In this document: piece after piece, positions 47,101 through 59,844 of the stretch
How positions within the stretch are numbered: the stretch's first letter is position 1
How the letters are laid out: each line of letters starts with the position of its first letter
Assembly: GCF_963675165.1 (NCBI RefSeq)
Contig: NC_087381.1
Span: forward strand, 2,232,001 to 2,296,000
Direction of reading: 5' to 3'
Source: Halichondria panicea
Lineage: Eukaryota; Porifera; Demospongiae; Suberitida; Halichondriidae
DNA length: 64,000 nucleotides
The notes under the pieces: generated by a model
Seen by the model: the letters and a program-made list of their open reading frames with translations, nothing else
What the model was told of the DNA's origin: nothing
Databases searched by the model: none
Position numbers and translations under genes: made by a program

Positions 47101-49102
47101 AGAAAATATTTAGATCCCATTTGAGTGTATTTAGCAGGGAACTATGAGCTATAGTACCGGTACTATAGATTGCTCTGGGCTACAAACTACAAGATTGTAC
47201 ATTGTATTGTGATTTACAAGAAGATACACATGTAAATTATTGTAGCTAGATGCTTTGTCTAGTAATATAATAACAGAACTAGAATGAAAGAGAGAAGCTC
47301 TAGTTTCTTTTTTTTGGCTTTGTGAGAGTAGTATATAGGAGACGCTCGTTTTTGGCGGCAGTGTGCAAGTGCAAGGCTGCATGGGGGAGGAGCTGAATGT
47401 ATGGGAGTGCTGGGATTCTAGCTTTGGCTTCTTCCTAAAGTTCCTTTCGCTTTGTTCAAGAGTAGTATAGGAGCCGCTCGTTTGCTGGGCTTGTTTGCTG
47501 CAAATTATAGCTTAGGTGTCTTCCTTTCGCTTTGTGAGGAGTAGTACGAGCCGCTTGTTTCTTGGGAAGTGTGCTGGGCTTGTTTGCTGCAAAACTGGGG
47601 GAGGAGCTGGATGTTTCCCTTTTGTGGGTGGAGCTAGGACTATAATATTATTGTCCATCAAACTGAGGTGGAGGAACAGAATAGAGACCACATGCAGATT
47701 TAGTAGAGACACAGAGATGCCAACTTCAGATATTAGTTTTCAAAAGAATAATGATGCAGTTGCTAGGTTGGCTGTTTATATAGGTTGACTGTTGCTAAGC
47801 TAGTGCATTTCTAGTAGCCAATAGGTTTTGGGATCTAAATCAGTTAGAACATGTGCATTCGGTATCTATGATTATAGTGTCCCTCATCCCTCGGGCTAAA
47901 GCCCTCGAGCTTTGGGACACTATAACACATAGATACCTCATGCCCATGTTCTAACTATAACATAGGCTCTCCCCAAATCTGTTTGTATAAGCCATTTCAT
48001 TAAGGGATACAATGTATAATTTGAGGGTTCTCTGCATACAATCAGGAAATATGATTCTTCAACATGCAGCACAGACTCACCACTGCTATGGGATACACGT
48101 CCCTAGCAACCTGCAAGTCCTGGAATCTTGCCTCGGCAGGGAAAGTATAGTCTTGCAGCCAGGCCAGCAGCTGCTTGTCGTAGCCTGTGCCTGCATTCAC
48201 GTACTGGGGAGCGTGGATGTGAGTGTCCACTAGACCAGGCATCAGGAACTGACTGCATGCATGTAGAAAGGTGGATCCGAATAATTAATACATGCATGTA
48301 TTATACTGCAATCAGCGTCAATGGAATGTCTCACAACTAGTCTACATGTAGTATAGACAATTTTTCTAATATCAATATATCTCTGCATGATGGAGGTCAC
48401 CAGTAAAGCACTCTTGAAAGTAAAAATTGTCATTAATCTGGCATGCATTAATATAATGAAGAATTGACTTTAGATACAAAAACAGATCATTACAAATAAG
48501 CCTGGAAGCTCACCTCTTTGTCAGTGTGATGACCGAGTCTATACTGAAGCCATGCTCAGCTGCTAAGTCATTTAACTTTGAGGCAGCTTCCACAAAGACA
48601 ATCTGTGGTAAACAAACGGTCAGTGTACATAACTTGTGGTTAGTAGTTAATGAACCAACCACAATGTGGTATACCCACATGCTGTGTAGCAACATAACTA
48701 AAATTCTGCTATACAAATACCATATAGCGGGTAATTTTCGAGGGACAAAATATTCGTGGTTCAGCAATATTGAGACATTTCGTGGGTAATATTTTCGTGG
48801 TTGCTGCTTGCACTGCAGGTAAAGGTAGGCAAGGTCGCTTCATTCGTGGGTAAAATATTCGTGATCAGACCTCCAACCATGAAAACCACGAATATTTTGC
48901 CCCACGAAAATTACACGCTATACGGTAGCCATGTATCTAAATGTATCTGACTGACTTGAGGCTAGCTAGAGCGAATTAAAATCAGTACTATATTGATTAC
49001 CACTCCATTTTCTTTCTCATTGAAGCCAATCACATAATTCTCCAGTACTTGAATGCTCTCTGGACAGATACAGTGAACCAGTGTCCCTCTGATGACCTTC
49101 AT
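44195..49102 (-). CDS. GDA: Guanine deaminase
   Basis: Fourteen exons joined in phase give 438 aa, close to the 454 aa of human GDA: 49001-49102, 48514-48602, 48081-48252, 46983-47070, 46651-46753, 46567-46594, 46206-46421, 45862-45959, 45660-45727, 45170-45319, 44972-45006, 44640-44723, 44372-44399 and 44195-44250. The enzyme hydrolyses guanine to xanthine and ammonia in the cytosol (purine catabolism). Amidohydrolase metal motifs are all present: PGLVDTHIHAPQ (about residue 70), RHGTTTASYFATIH, QSHVCE (about 230), YMAHCIHL (about 270) and GLGTDVSGGYSSS (about 320). The protein ends LGDDRNIL...LEL. It starts 269 bp from the oppositely oriented Bax inhibitor gene. Introns carry a MITE (48718) and a palindrome (47843). 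Looks intact. Confidence 0.95.
47290..47640. repeat. Degenerate ~90-bp tandem repeats in GDA intron
   Basis: Three imperfect copies of a unit with CTTTCGCTTTGT, GGAGCCGCTCGTTT and TGGGCTTGTTTGCTGCAAA, alternating with GGGGGAGGAGCTG motifs. No coding potential supported. Confidence 0.6.
47843..47955. repeat. Palindromic element in GDA intron
   Basis: The arms GTTAGAACATG and CATGTTCTAAC bound a hairpin with internal mirrored ATAGTGTCCC/GGGACACTAT. A related half-site with TATCTATGTGTTATAGATGA is at about 19135-19165. Confidence 0.65.
48718..48927. mobile_element. MITE of the TACCGTATAGCG family
   Basis: Left end TACCATATAGCGGGTAATTT and right end complementary to it (ACACGCTATACGGTA), with mirrored CGTGG/TATTCGTGG motifs inside. 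TA-flanked, within GDA intron 1. Relatives at 53213, 53549 and 61951. Confidence 0.75.
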
Positions 49103-49371
49103 GCTACTACCACCATAGAGCTAGAGCTAGATGTGCTACCATGTACACTCGTACTCCAATTAACTCCAGAATATTAATTAATTAAAAACATGGGAGGGGC
49201 CGAGGTGGAGCAAACACACCCACTTTCTTCATTAGCAAGATCAACAATACGTTGAGGATCAAGCTTCAAGGGTTACATCATAGTTGCAGTGTACCTTAGT
49301 ATATTGCATTGACAACTCGAACCACAGTATTAGAAACTATACCTACGTCTGTCAGAAAGAACACACTCACC
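49103..49371. promoter_or_regulatory. Shared 269-bp bidirectional promoter region
   Basis: The start codons of guanine deaminase (minus) and Bax inhibitor 1 (plus) are separated by only this segment, so both 5' UTRs and any core promoters must lie here or within the coding starts. The centre is a pair of AT-rich (TTAATTAATTAA) and GC-richer (GGGAGGGGCCGAGG) blocks. No TATA box at a convincing position. The transcription start sites are unknown. Confidence 0.6.
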
Positions 49372-50851
49372 ATGGATTCCATCTTCAAGACAAACAAATT
49401 CTCCATGAAAGCTATATCTGATTTCTCCAACTTGTAAGTACAAACATCATGAACATCTTTATGAAGCCATTAATGATGTACTCACGTACTCACTAGCACT
49501 GTATCCATTCTGTTAATTACGTAGGAACAAAACCACGAGGAAGCACTTGAAGAATGTCTACTCTGCATTGGCCCTCACCATGTTGTCAGCCTTCGGGGGA
49601 GCTATTGCTTTCTTTGTCACTGGCTTCTCTGTACGTTTATTGATTATTACTATTGGGGCTGTATAGTAGATGCCCCAAACAAGCGTGTATTATCCTATGT
49701 ACAAAGGTTATGTTTGGTTAACATACCACGTTAAAACTGGCAAAATTGGGGAAACAGAGCTTTAGCCATTATATACACAGAGGTGATCTTTGTTGGGGGG
49801 TTGTTTTGTATACAAGCTAGTCATTCGGGACTATACATGTACGTATACGTGTATATTGCAGGTGGCCTTTTTAGTGAGTTTTCTCCATTGTACTTTCATG
49901 CTTCAATTTTGTTTTCATTAATATGTACATGTACATGTAGCCCCTAGTGTATGCATGTAGCTCACACTTTTGAACCAACCGTATCAAGCCACACCAAAGT
50001 TGCATCAGAAAAATGATTATGCATCATGTATAATAATAATGTGAACAACATAATTACCATGACAATGCAAATTCCTTCAAGAACACGCCCACACACACAC
50101 ACACACACACACACACCGCACGCACACACACGTAGATGTCGTTCTTAGCAGCGATTGGCTCCATTCTCCTGATCATCGGTCTGGTAGCCACACCCAACAC
50201 GCCACAGAACCAACTCACAAGACTGGGTAAGCTAGTACGGGTTCACAATACGTATACTTTACGTAAATTACCGTAGCTCCACTCTATTTATACGAAATTT
50301 AAATATTACGCATAATTATTATATAGTACCATAATTATAAATTCTGTAAATAGGAATAACAACTGCTTAGGGTACAGTTTAAAGTGGTCTTCAAATATTT
50401 TGCCACAGTCAATTTTCAATTGTGTTTTTTTTGAATTCACGTTATCAGTCGTACTTGAGTGCTACATGCTTGTGCATTACACAATGAGAGTGACAGGTAG
50501 CAACAATGGCAACTGTACTATAGTGTGTTGTTTCACTTCCTCTTGTGTTGGTTGCAGGAATGCTGTGTGGAATTGGAGGATGTACAGGTAAGAGCGTGGT
50601 TGCTAGGGACTGTAGTACAGTCATGTGAGGTGCTTTCCCCTTGTACTGATTACATGTACATTTTTAGGTGCTTTCCCCTTACATTTGCTTGCTAATAACG
50701 TACATGTACATGTAGATAGGGTGTTTTCCCCTTGTACTAGTTACATTCGATTGTAGACAAGTCGGTCACTTGTACACTTAGTTACATAGTGGTATCCGTA
50801 TTAAATCCTTGTTTCCAACACACACACGCACGCACGCACGCACACACACAC

Positions 50852-50904
<53 letters not shown>

Positions 50905-52515
50905 CACACACACTTACAGGCTTCTCACTTGGGCCCCTGCTCAGCATGGTGCTTGAAATCAACCCAAGGTATAACTACTACACTAGTACTGTACAAATGC
51001 AACCACTGTAATAAGTTTTGTGCAAAATTAATGTGTTTCACTATACCTGGCCTTTAGAGAAAATAGCCGTCAAATTAGTAAGGGCATAATCTTTGCTCTT
51101 GAGATCAGAGTGATATACTATAAAATATATGTTTTATTTGCTTCCCCTCTCCTTGCAGCATAATACCAACTGCCTTCCTGGGTACTTGTGTTATCTTCGC
51201 CTGCTTCAGTCTGGCTGCCCTGCTCAGTGAGAAGAGGTCATTCCTCTATCTTGGAGGTGAGTTCAATCTTTGCTTGCCTCCACTGTTTAACTGCTCACTA
51301 TATTATCTAAAGCTCTGTGTGCATTACATTCTACATGTAGCTCTGATAAACTGTACACATGTACATGTATGTATAGCGCATAATTCTGTTTTTTCGTTTG
51401 AGTTTTTGGAGCAGAGTTTTGTGAAAACAACACTTTCTGAAGTTGAATGTAATGCCGATACTACACTTAGTAATACTGGTAGAGTCCATGTGATTGTATA
51501 TCCCTCCTATTACTTCAGGTTTTCTGATGTCGGGACTGAGCATGCTCTGTCTCATGATGTTCATCAACATCTTCATTGGCTCCTATATGGCATTCCAGGT
51601 GAGTAGTACTAGTACCCATAACATACGTGCAAGTATGACACCAGTACTAGTACCCATAGGTAAATTTTGTGGTGAGTATTCAGCCTGCAGTACATGTACT
51701 CATGGGATGCGTACAAGTGTGAAACTATTGTGCCTGGAAAGTGTCTATTGTGCATTGAACTAGCTATCCATGATTGTACATTCACAAACAATGTAACAGA
51801 CACTAAAACAATGCAATGTGCACTGTACACATAGATATGTTATGTAAGGCAGCTGGTAAAGGCTTCTCTCTGATAAATCCATAATTATCAATCCAATAGT
51901 TAGCTAATGATTGGTGATGCCTATACCTTATCATAATTATTGTATAAGCTCTTTTGTTCTTTAGTGTGCTTATAATAATAGTAACATACATAATTATCTA
52001 AAATAATTACTATTTTCACTACAATCCCATGCAGATTGAGCTGTACGGAGGCCTGCTCCTGTTCTGTGGCTTCATACTGTTTGACACCCAGCTGATTGTG
52101 GAGAAGTGCGAGCGTGGAGACAACGACTACATCTGGCACTCGCTAGACCTCTTCCTCGACTTTGTTAACATATTCCGTCGTCTGCTCATTATTCTGGCTT
52201 CCAAGGTACGACCTATACTGTATGACATAATATATACTACATGTACGTACCGGTATGTGCAAATGTACACAGTCTACATTTTCATAAGGTATATAACTCT
52301 CCTATGTACAGTTTTTGTATAATTATCAATGCTCGTAGTCATTGTGTCACTTTGAAAGTCCGCTATAGGGTATATATATCTGATCATAAGAGACCACATG
52401 TACTAGTGGAATGTCAATTGTACACATTAAATAATACGGTTTGTGTTGTAAAGTACTGTGCTCTAATGATGTGTTTGCTTCACCTCTGCAGGAGAAGAAG
52501 AAAAGCAACAAGTGA
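49372..52515 (+). CDS. TMBIM6: Bax inhibitor 1 (TMBIM6)
   Basis: Nine exons, all phase-consistent, 236 aa, practically the human length (237): 49372-49433, 49525-49630, 50136-50226, 50558-50587, 50920-50968, 51159-51256, 51519-51598, 52035-52205 and 52492-52515. The start is in a CACCATGG context. An ER membrane protein of the LFG/TMBIM family that modulates ER calcium leak and cell-death sensitivity. Visible hallmarks are six to seven hydrophobic helices, [32 protein letters not shown], which is the family signature block, and a lysine-rich tail (EKKKSNK) as in animal BI-1. Introns 2 and 4 end in CA tracts next to their acceptors. Exons 4-5 are duplicated at 59.85-60.66 kb. Appears intact. 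Confidence 0.96.
50089..50131. repeat. CA microsatellite before exon 3 acceptor
   Basis: CA dinucleotide run immediately upstream of the CGTAG acceptor of the Bax inhibitor exon at 50136. Confidence 0.85.
50817..50915. repeat. CA microsatellite before exon 5 acceptor
   Basis: About 100 bp of CA with CACG variants, ending in the CACTTACAG acceptor of exon 5. The duplicated segment at 60.27 kb has the same tract expanded to about 330 bp. Confidence 0.9.
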
Positions 52516-52976
52516 ACAAATCATAAGCAAGAGACGTTATTAAAACTGAGGAGCGTATTATAATTGTTAGCATATAATTATACAAACATTACTGGTCTTT
52601 GATTGTTTAGTGTAACCGTGTCTTCTTCCATAAGTTTTGTCTCTAAACTCCCAACATGTTATTGCAATTTGACGTACGCCAATATATAATAGTACTATAT
52701 AGCTGGAGTTATGATAGATGCATGATGCTTCAACACTACGACAGGACAGTATCTATGAGGCTATGAAGGAGTTGGGCAGACGCACATCACGTGACATACG
52801 ACAGATTGATCCAAATTAAGAGAAGTTGATCAACGTATTATTATGATGTGTATATAATTATTATAATTATACAGATCGATATAACGAACAATCATCTAGT
52901 AAATAATTTAATGGAAGAACAAAACGTTCAATCAAACTAATTATCTCTACAACTGTTTTTCAAAGTCCCTTTTTGA

Positions 52977-55900
52977 CTACACGCGATGACCAATATGAAA
53001 TGTGGAGCCATCATCTGCCCAGCTCACTTCCAACTCGTCAAAAGACATGTCCTCAGACTGTTCCTCACCGTGGTCATGACGACAGAAAGTGGTAGTCACA
53101 TTGCGATTCCTGTCAGATCTCTCCTTCTGACGCTTCTATATGCAGGGCAAAATAAATGTCATCATTCAGTGTAGCAAACATTTACAGTGCATGCATATAA
53201 TTAATATAATTATACCGTTATATATAGCGGATAATTTTCGTGGGGTAAAATATTCGTTATTTTCGTGGGCAAGCTGACCTCCACGAAATTTTAACGTAGG
53301 CGTGGCTTACCGGAACGTAGGAATGCAGTGCAGGCAACGAGACTAAACAAAATTTTTACTCACGAAAACCACTGTTTCTCGAGTTGAACGAATTTTTTTA
53401 CCCCACGAAACTTACCCGCTTAATACCAACTGGTCTGCAAAACACTCCTTCAACATAAGAGATAATTATATTATACTGAGTACAAAACGTTCTAATTGGC
53501 CAAAATTCTTCAACATTTTTATTGGTTCCTATACTATGGCATTATAGGTACCGTATAGCGGGGACTCGGTATATTTCGAGGGTATAAATGTTTGCTGTTT
53601 TTGCTGGTTAATAAGCACGAACATGAATTTGATTCCGCGAAAATTAAAGCGTTCAAAGAAAGTTACACCCTCAAAATATACCCGCTCTACAGTATAGTAA
53701 ACAGTTGTTTCAAAGTGCACTTGAAAAACCTCAGTAATAGTTTGTTCCAGCTTCTTCACTCTGGCCTTCAACTCTTGGCATTCTTCGCAGTCTGATCTCC
53801 CAGCGTCATTCACAAAGATGGTTGAGAGTGGAGCTACTTTGCCAAGGGGGTCGTTAACGCTGAAGATGTGGTTACCATCCGGATCTCGATACAAGTTCAA
53901 CATCTACAGAAAAAATATGCATGCATTCATCACAATGTGGCTATAATTATAACAGATAAATAATATTATACTGTTCAGTGAAATTTGTTTATTAAGTTTG
54001 TCCAAATGAACTCTTGGTCAGACCAACCAATGAATCTCATAATTATGCCATATTAACATTTTTGAACGCAAAATGTACCTTGGGAATGAATACCAGTCCC
54101 TGCATTATCATTGTCACCAGCACGACAGATGTAGCCACAACAACAGGGTAAGTGTTAACTCTATTTCTCAAGGTAAAAGTTGCAATTAATTGGATTAAAG
54201 AGACGAGACTTGCAAGGTAGACGATTGCTGCAATGTGCTTGGCATCATTTAATCCTTTGATTTGAACTTTTCTTGTCTTGACGGCCATAAACAGAGCACA
54301 GATCTGTAAAATTGCAATTGTTCCATATATAATGGCCGTGGTAACTGTTCGCAAGTTGGGCACTCGACTGCAATTGTAATATTCATATTGTGTGTCGATT
54401 TTTCGTTCCTGCATGGATAATTTATACATGCATGTATAATTATATATGTAAGAGGAATCATCCATGCACAGCATACCCCAACAAGCCCTCTCAGCTGATC
54501 CTCATTAAGTCTTCTCTCCAACTCGTATCCTGGAGCAGCTATCTCCACACCGAAGTACACGAGGAGTACAATTATCTCCAGAGAAAACAGTAGAAGAACA
54601 AACGTGAGGAGTTGGCAGTCTGTAATAGCTCTCTTCTTAGCAGAGTCTGGATTTCTGCATGCAAATATTGAATTGCTTGAATGTTCAATACATATATAAG
54701 TGACTCTGCTCTATCGATCTAAGTATATTACTCTCGAAGCTTGCCTGAAAATGTAATAGATTCTCCAGAGTTTGGCAACAATGGTGCCCATGAATAGAAA
54801 ATAGCCACTTCCCAGAAACCCAATTTGAAGCTAAAGATGTGACACACAGTATTATACATGTGAAAAGATGAAAGGTATACTACTTACGCAACAAGATGCA
54901 AGTACTACATCTGTGTTTGTTGAGGGAATAAGATACCAGTACACTGAGGTATAGATGAACAGACATCCGATGATTATCAGGTAATTGAGGTTGGGACTTG
55001 TTAGTCGAACAATCCTGAAAGTAAACCATGCACGTATACAGTAATTATGATTGATATGAGCAGATTGTAATTGATAATAAACCCACTTTGTTTTCCTGTA
55101 GGCATAATTGAATACACAACAGACTAGTGTTGAGATGATACCAGCAGTTGCAAATAAATAATAAACAACAGCTAATGGAGTGGACACGGTAACTATCACA
55201 CTGACAAGTTTGCCATCATATGGAATTCCATCTATACAGAACGAGATGAATTATAACAGAAATGAAGATTCACCGTACCCTACCTGGCCATATGGTTTTG
55301 TTGTCATAAAGTGTCAATTCACTATGCATGTACGATCCTATAGTAACAGCATTCAAGTTACTCCATTGTGACTCTTCAGTTTGATATTGTATCACCAGTA
55401 TCTCAATGCCATCAGTCGATCGCTCCCCGCCATTGGTAAATCTCACATGACCCTGCAAGCAGCCACCTCCATGTAATCAGGATTGCATGCAAAGATCAAT
55501 GATGTGTAACTATAATTATATTATGGCACTGAGGGAAATCTGTCTTTAATGGTGGCCATTGGTCAATTGCAAATAAACAATGGTTGTAATAAAAAGAGGT
55601 GGCCTTTAAGACTTTAGTGTCATGATTCAACCTGGCTTAGACAATTAGTTTAATGTACGTAGTGGGCAATCATAATTATAACCGTTAGCAGGACTGTTTC
55701 GTGGGTGAACATTTTCGCTATTTGGCTCGAAAGCCCTCAGAATAATTTTTGTGGGAGGTTGTGTGGCCATTATAATTTCGCGGTAACTGCTCAGTCCTCG
55801 AAAAATGCGAAATGTTTGCACTTCATGAATATTTCCTGCTATACTTATGGTTATGGTCTTACAAAATGAATCCTTATGAATAGTTGAAATTATGTTATAA

Positions 55901-58512
55901 TAAATAAATTAATGTGACAGGGCCTAGGAAAACAACCCTTATGGAGCAAACTAATTAATTGTATTTTATTGCTTAATTAAATAAAGCAGTGCTTAAGCTT
56001 CAAATTGATTACAATATCACTCACTTTGCACCTTCCTACCCCAAAATATTTTCGGGTGAAAGGGGGACAGTATTGACCTACCGTTTTGAGAAACTAATGT
56101 TCGAAGTTCTATCCACATACAAGAACAGCATGAAAAAATTCAATGGCTGCCTTGTAACGGCTATACAAAAAAAAATTTTCGGATAAAAAATTTTTTTTTA
56201 GTTAGAGGAGATATTGAAGTTACTTCTTATGAAAGAAAACCAAAATCCTAAAATAGCTCTAAATATTTTACTTTGTAGTGTACTGAACATTATTAGTTTG
56301 CTCCATAAGGGTTGTTTTCCTAGGCCCTGTCACCAGTCATGCATACAATTTGTTTATTGTTTATTTATATAATCCATTTACTGTTTTTCCAATGAAGTCA
56401 GTTTCTTGAATATTACTGTACAACTGGTCCATTTGAGAGTCTTGATAAGTGCAGTCGATATCACCAAACTCTGGACGAAATTCGAATAATTGGAGCACAA
56501 TTAAATACTTTTGGTATACCTGTCACGGTTTTGTTGAGTGCCAAAGCAAGTGTCCAGACAGCATCGTAGCAATACTTAGCCTGTGATCCGCCAGTAAAGT
56601 TAGAGATATCAGTATCCTCAGAAATATTCTAGGAAAAGCACACAAAGATCAATTAACCTTTTAAAATTACCACGAAGTGGATGACTTACTGTGATGTATG
56701 TACATAGCTAGCTATATACCTATCAAGATATATATAAAGAGTAATCTCACTTTGATTACCTGCTGTTTACGAACAATGTAATCTTGATTTAGTTGCAGTC
56801 CAAGTGAATGGCTCAGCACATCAGCTCGTTGATTAGAAGAGCAGCCGTAACGTCCATCCTCTGATTGTGATGATACCCACCAGTTGCTGTTTTGTTCACT
56901 AACCAATACAAACTCATGTTTGGGATACTTCACACTTTGCTGGAATGCCTGTATTCACAATGGGAAAGGATCTATAGTTACCGGAAGAACTAATCAGTAT
57001 CGTGATCTATAATACTCAGGGCGATATTCACAACTGCTATATTCGTACCTGACAAAGCAAGTGTCGAGCCATTTCCGAAGACATCACCAGTATGAATATC
57101 CTTACGTCAGAGTCCTGTATTTATTTATGAAGTCATGATTATGAAAGTAACGAGCACATGAAAGATCTTACAAATATATCTTTGCCACAGCTCCCGATCA
57201 CTTTTAGCGAGTCTCCTTGGAGATCCATAGTTGTGACAGAGAGGGTAATGTTCAGGTCCATCACTTCCTCCTTCAACGCTTTAATCATCTATAAATACAT
57301 GCATACATCCACATTATTTCTTATTACACATTACACAAGCATCTTCTGTTATTTAATGACAGTAGTCAAAGCACTTAGCCTCCATTATTGATTAGTGTGA
57401 ACGGTAGTATTACAAAATAGAGGTATTTATATTCCTATATACACTCCCTTTGTATAATGAGTGCATGAGGAAGAGCATGCGAAGGTGTCTATAATATAAG
57501 AACAAGAACAATTAAAGATCATATACCACTAAACAACGTCAGCTAGCATCACGTTAATACTGTTGCTCATAGTTTCAACGTACTTGAGTGTATTCTTGCT
57601 TGTTCTCCACCATGAGAGCCACTTTCGTCCATTCATAAGAGGCTATGATGCTAACGAGAGCAGGTACAAGCACTAACTTGGAGGGATGAGTTCTAAACAC
57701 ATTTAAATCTCTTGCATCACTTTGTACAGTCTGAGAGCACAGTATCTGCACAACAAAATTATTCGTTTCGATATCACGCCCATGCATGCAGAGACTATAA
57801 TAATGAGATGCGATAATGGAGATTGTACAAAACTTTTGTTCAAGACACAAAGTTGATACAGGAAACCTATAGCTATATATAGTTGCCTCTGTATAATTAC
57901 ATACATGGGCATGCATATAATAATATAGTGAACAATTTCCATACCTCAGGGACATTGAAGTGATTGCCCACATAAGACGAAACAAGTGATGTGCTAGTGC
58001 AACCTGCAGTGATTAAGCCAAGTTTCTTACAGCCATCTGGTCTGCTATCCAGTTGTGTGAAGGTCTTATCCACCAAGTCACTTCCAGAGCACTGCATTGA
58101 AATAAAACTTGTCTCAGTCCCTGCATGTGCAGTCAACCTGCCACTATAGAAGAGCAGCATGTATAACTGTGCAATTATATGTACTGTACTATACAGTTAT
58201 ACACAGTTTACATGTTATATATAAAGGACATTTATTATTTACACCAGAATAAGTCAGAGTGTAGTGAAGAGAATATCCACTCAAAATGTCTGAGCGATTA
58301 TTGATGATGTCGAGAGACAATCTCACAGCTGCAAGTACTGAGCTATTCTCAAGTGAACCTCCAACCAATAATCCAAAGTAAAGGGAGCCAATGTCAGGAT
58401 CAGGAGAAATCGTTGGATAAACTGGTAAATCATTATTTTGCCCTTCAGTGCTTCCACCACAGATGAGAGTGAGAGTTACACACAGCAGCGAAAATAAACT
58501 TGAGCTAAGCAT
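52977..58512 (-). CDS. GABA-B receptor-like class C GPCR
   Basis: Sixteen phase-consistent exons, 850 aa: 58245-58512, 57945-58120, 57584-57745, 57172-57288, 57049-57114, 56760-56948, 56520-56628, 56382-56470, 55284-55452, 55087-55231, 54888-55014, 54745-54830, 54477-54654, 54079-54408, 53721-53903 and 52977-53135. A signal peptide (LFSLLCVTLTLICGG) is followed by a Venus-flytrap ligand domain (to about residue 430) with the GHVRFTNGGERSTDG segment typical of GABA-B receptors. Seven helices follow (about 449-736), with no cysteine-rich domain between. The exon after the last helix has KVAPLSTIFVND and a coiled coil (ECQELKARVKKLEQTITEV), then a 53-residue acidic tail. The coiled coil suggests heterodimerisation as in GABBR1/2. 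The ligand is unproven; sponges have expanded families of such receptors. The intron after 54745 begins GC (GCAAGC). Several MITEs sit in introns. Confidence 0.92.
53213..53425. mobile_element. MITE of the TACCGTATAGCG family
   Basis: TACCGTTATATATAGCGGAT at left, and ACTTACCCGCTTAATA at right as its degenerate complement, with TTTTCGTGGGG mirrored inside. In the last intron of the GABA-B-like gene. Confidence 0.65.
53549..53694. mobile_element. MITE abutting the coiled-coil exon
   Basis: TACCGTATAGCGGGGACTCG at left and TATACCCGCTCTACAGTA at right, with mirrored TTTCGAGGGT motifs. It lies 26 bp past the 3' end of the coiled-coil exon and extends an ORF that is not part of the protein. The same element is at the same place in receptor copy 2 (61951), so it predates the duplication. 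Confidence 0.75.
55914..56333. mobile_element. DNA element with perfect 42-bp TIR
   Basis: GTGACAGGGCCTAGGAAAAC begins a 42-bp terminal repeat that is exactly inverted at the right end. The interior is AT-rich and has no transposase. I find no convincing target duplication. Located in an intron of the GABA-B-like gene. Confidence 0.8.
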
Positions 58513-58659
58513 AGTATTGTCAATAGAAACGAACAGCTATATATAGCCTATATAGATCTGTCAGTCAAATCTCTGCTCACTTGTTAGCAGACTGAAATGC
58601 TACAGTAAGTATAGATCTATCTATATACATAGTAATAGTCTGTCTCAATGATAATGATA

Positions 58660-59640
58660 ATTATGCCTCGAGGCGTAGCCGCACGAGGGATACGGAAAAG
58701 CTGACTGTGTGTGTGTCTGTGTGTCTGTGTGTCTGTTCCAGCTGTAACTGCTCAACGGTTGCAATGCGACGAAAACTAACAGCTTCTATAGGCTTCTAGC
58801 CACGTTCTCTTGGATTTTGATTCGTGGATTAGCAAACTAAAGCTTCTTTCTCGAGTTATGGCTAGTTTGACTCACATTGAAGGCTGTTGCGGTCTCTTCA
58901 GAATCTTTCATAGCATCATCTGTCCGCACATACTTTCTATTCAACATATGAGTTAGCCTTGCACTAAAGCGCTAGCTTTTTGTTAGCTACAAGACTCAGA
59001 AAATATCTGTTAAAACAGCTAGCTAGCAGTAGCCATTGATCTGTTTGGACACACCCTTTATTATTCCTGTGGATGTAATGCGCATGCGCGCTCATTCCCC
59101 ACGTGTGAGAAACCAAGATCCAGATCCAGATCCTCCTGGCAGAATCATCTTTGTCTTGAGGGCCTGGTAAGCCACAAAACACTACCATATAACAATATAG
59201 ATAACAATATGCATGTACACAGGTCTGATATTATATACACTGAACTACAGATCCTGGAAGAATCAATTTTCTTCTTTCTTGAGGTCCTGGTAAGCCACAT
59301 AATACAATAAATAACAACAATAGATGCATGTAAATAAGTCTTTTCTTCTCAGTGACTTTATATAGGTAAGCTAACTTTAATATAAAATTCGGATCAGGTG
59401 TCATATACGGCACCGGATGTAATTTTGAAGGGGGAGGGGTTCGGGTTAGCTTAGGGAAAATAACAAAAATTAGGGCGTGTCCACATCCGGTGCACATCCG
59501 GTGCCGTATATGACACCTGATCCTAAAATTCATTATAGAAACTAATATAACACTCTAATACTTTTGAGCGAAAGCAAAAACATGGCGAGAGGCATTAGCA
59601 CAGCGCCAGCTTGAACACTAGTTATTGTGTGCAATCCATG
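58660..59640. repeat. Dispersed ~0.9-kb repeat, copy 2
   Basis: Second copy of the 39.2-40.1 kb repeat, here with extra sequence on its left (TGCCTCGAGGCGTAGCC...GAGGGATACGG). It carries a 133-bp insertion at 59391-59523 that copy 1 lacks. Confidence 0.75.
59391..59523. mobile_element. 133-bp MITE with 8-bp TSD
   Basis: GGATCAGGTGTCATATACGG begins a ~30-bp terminal repeat, perfectly inverted at the right end. TAAAATTC flanks both sides (59383-59390 and 59524-59531). 8-bp duplication suggests a hAT-type mobiliser. Confidence 0.85.
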
Positions 59641-59844
59641 CAAACTTTTATACTAAATGCATGCAAGCACCTTGTTTTCTTTTGTGCTAGAAGTTACAAT
59701 AACCATCCAAATAACGATCATACAGATCTACCGTATCATAGTTTGGGAATAACAATAACCAATAATAATAACCAATAATAATAATAATAATAGTATATCT
59801 ATAGTATGTCTATATTGAATGTGCAGTAATAATAATAATAATTC

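Noticed and set aside
50809-51057. ORF rich in His-Thr
   Set aside because: Same cause: the CA tract in Bax inhibitor intron 4 read through into exon 5.
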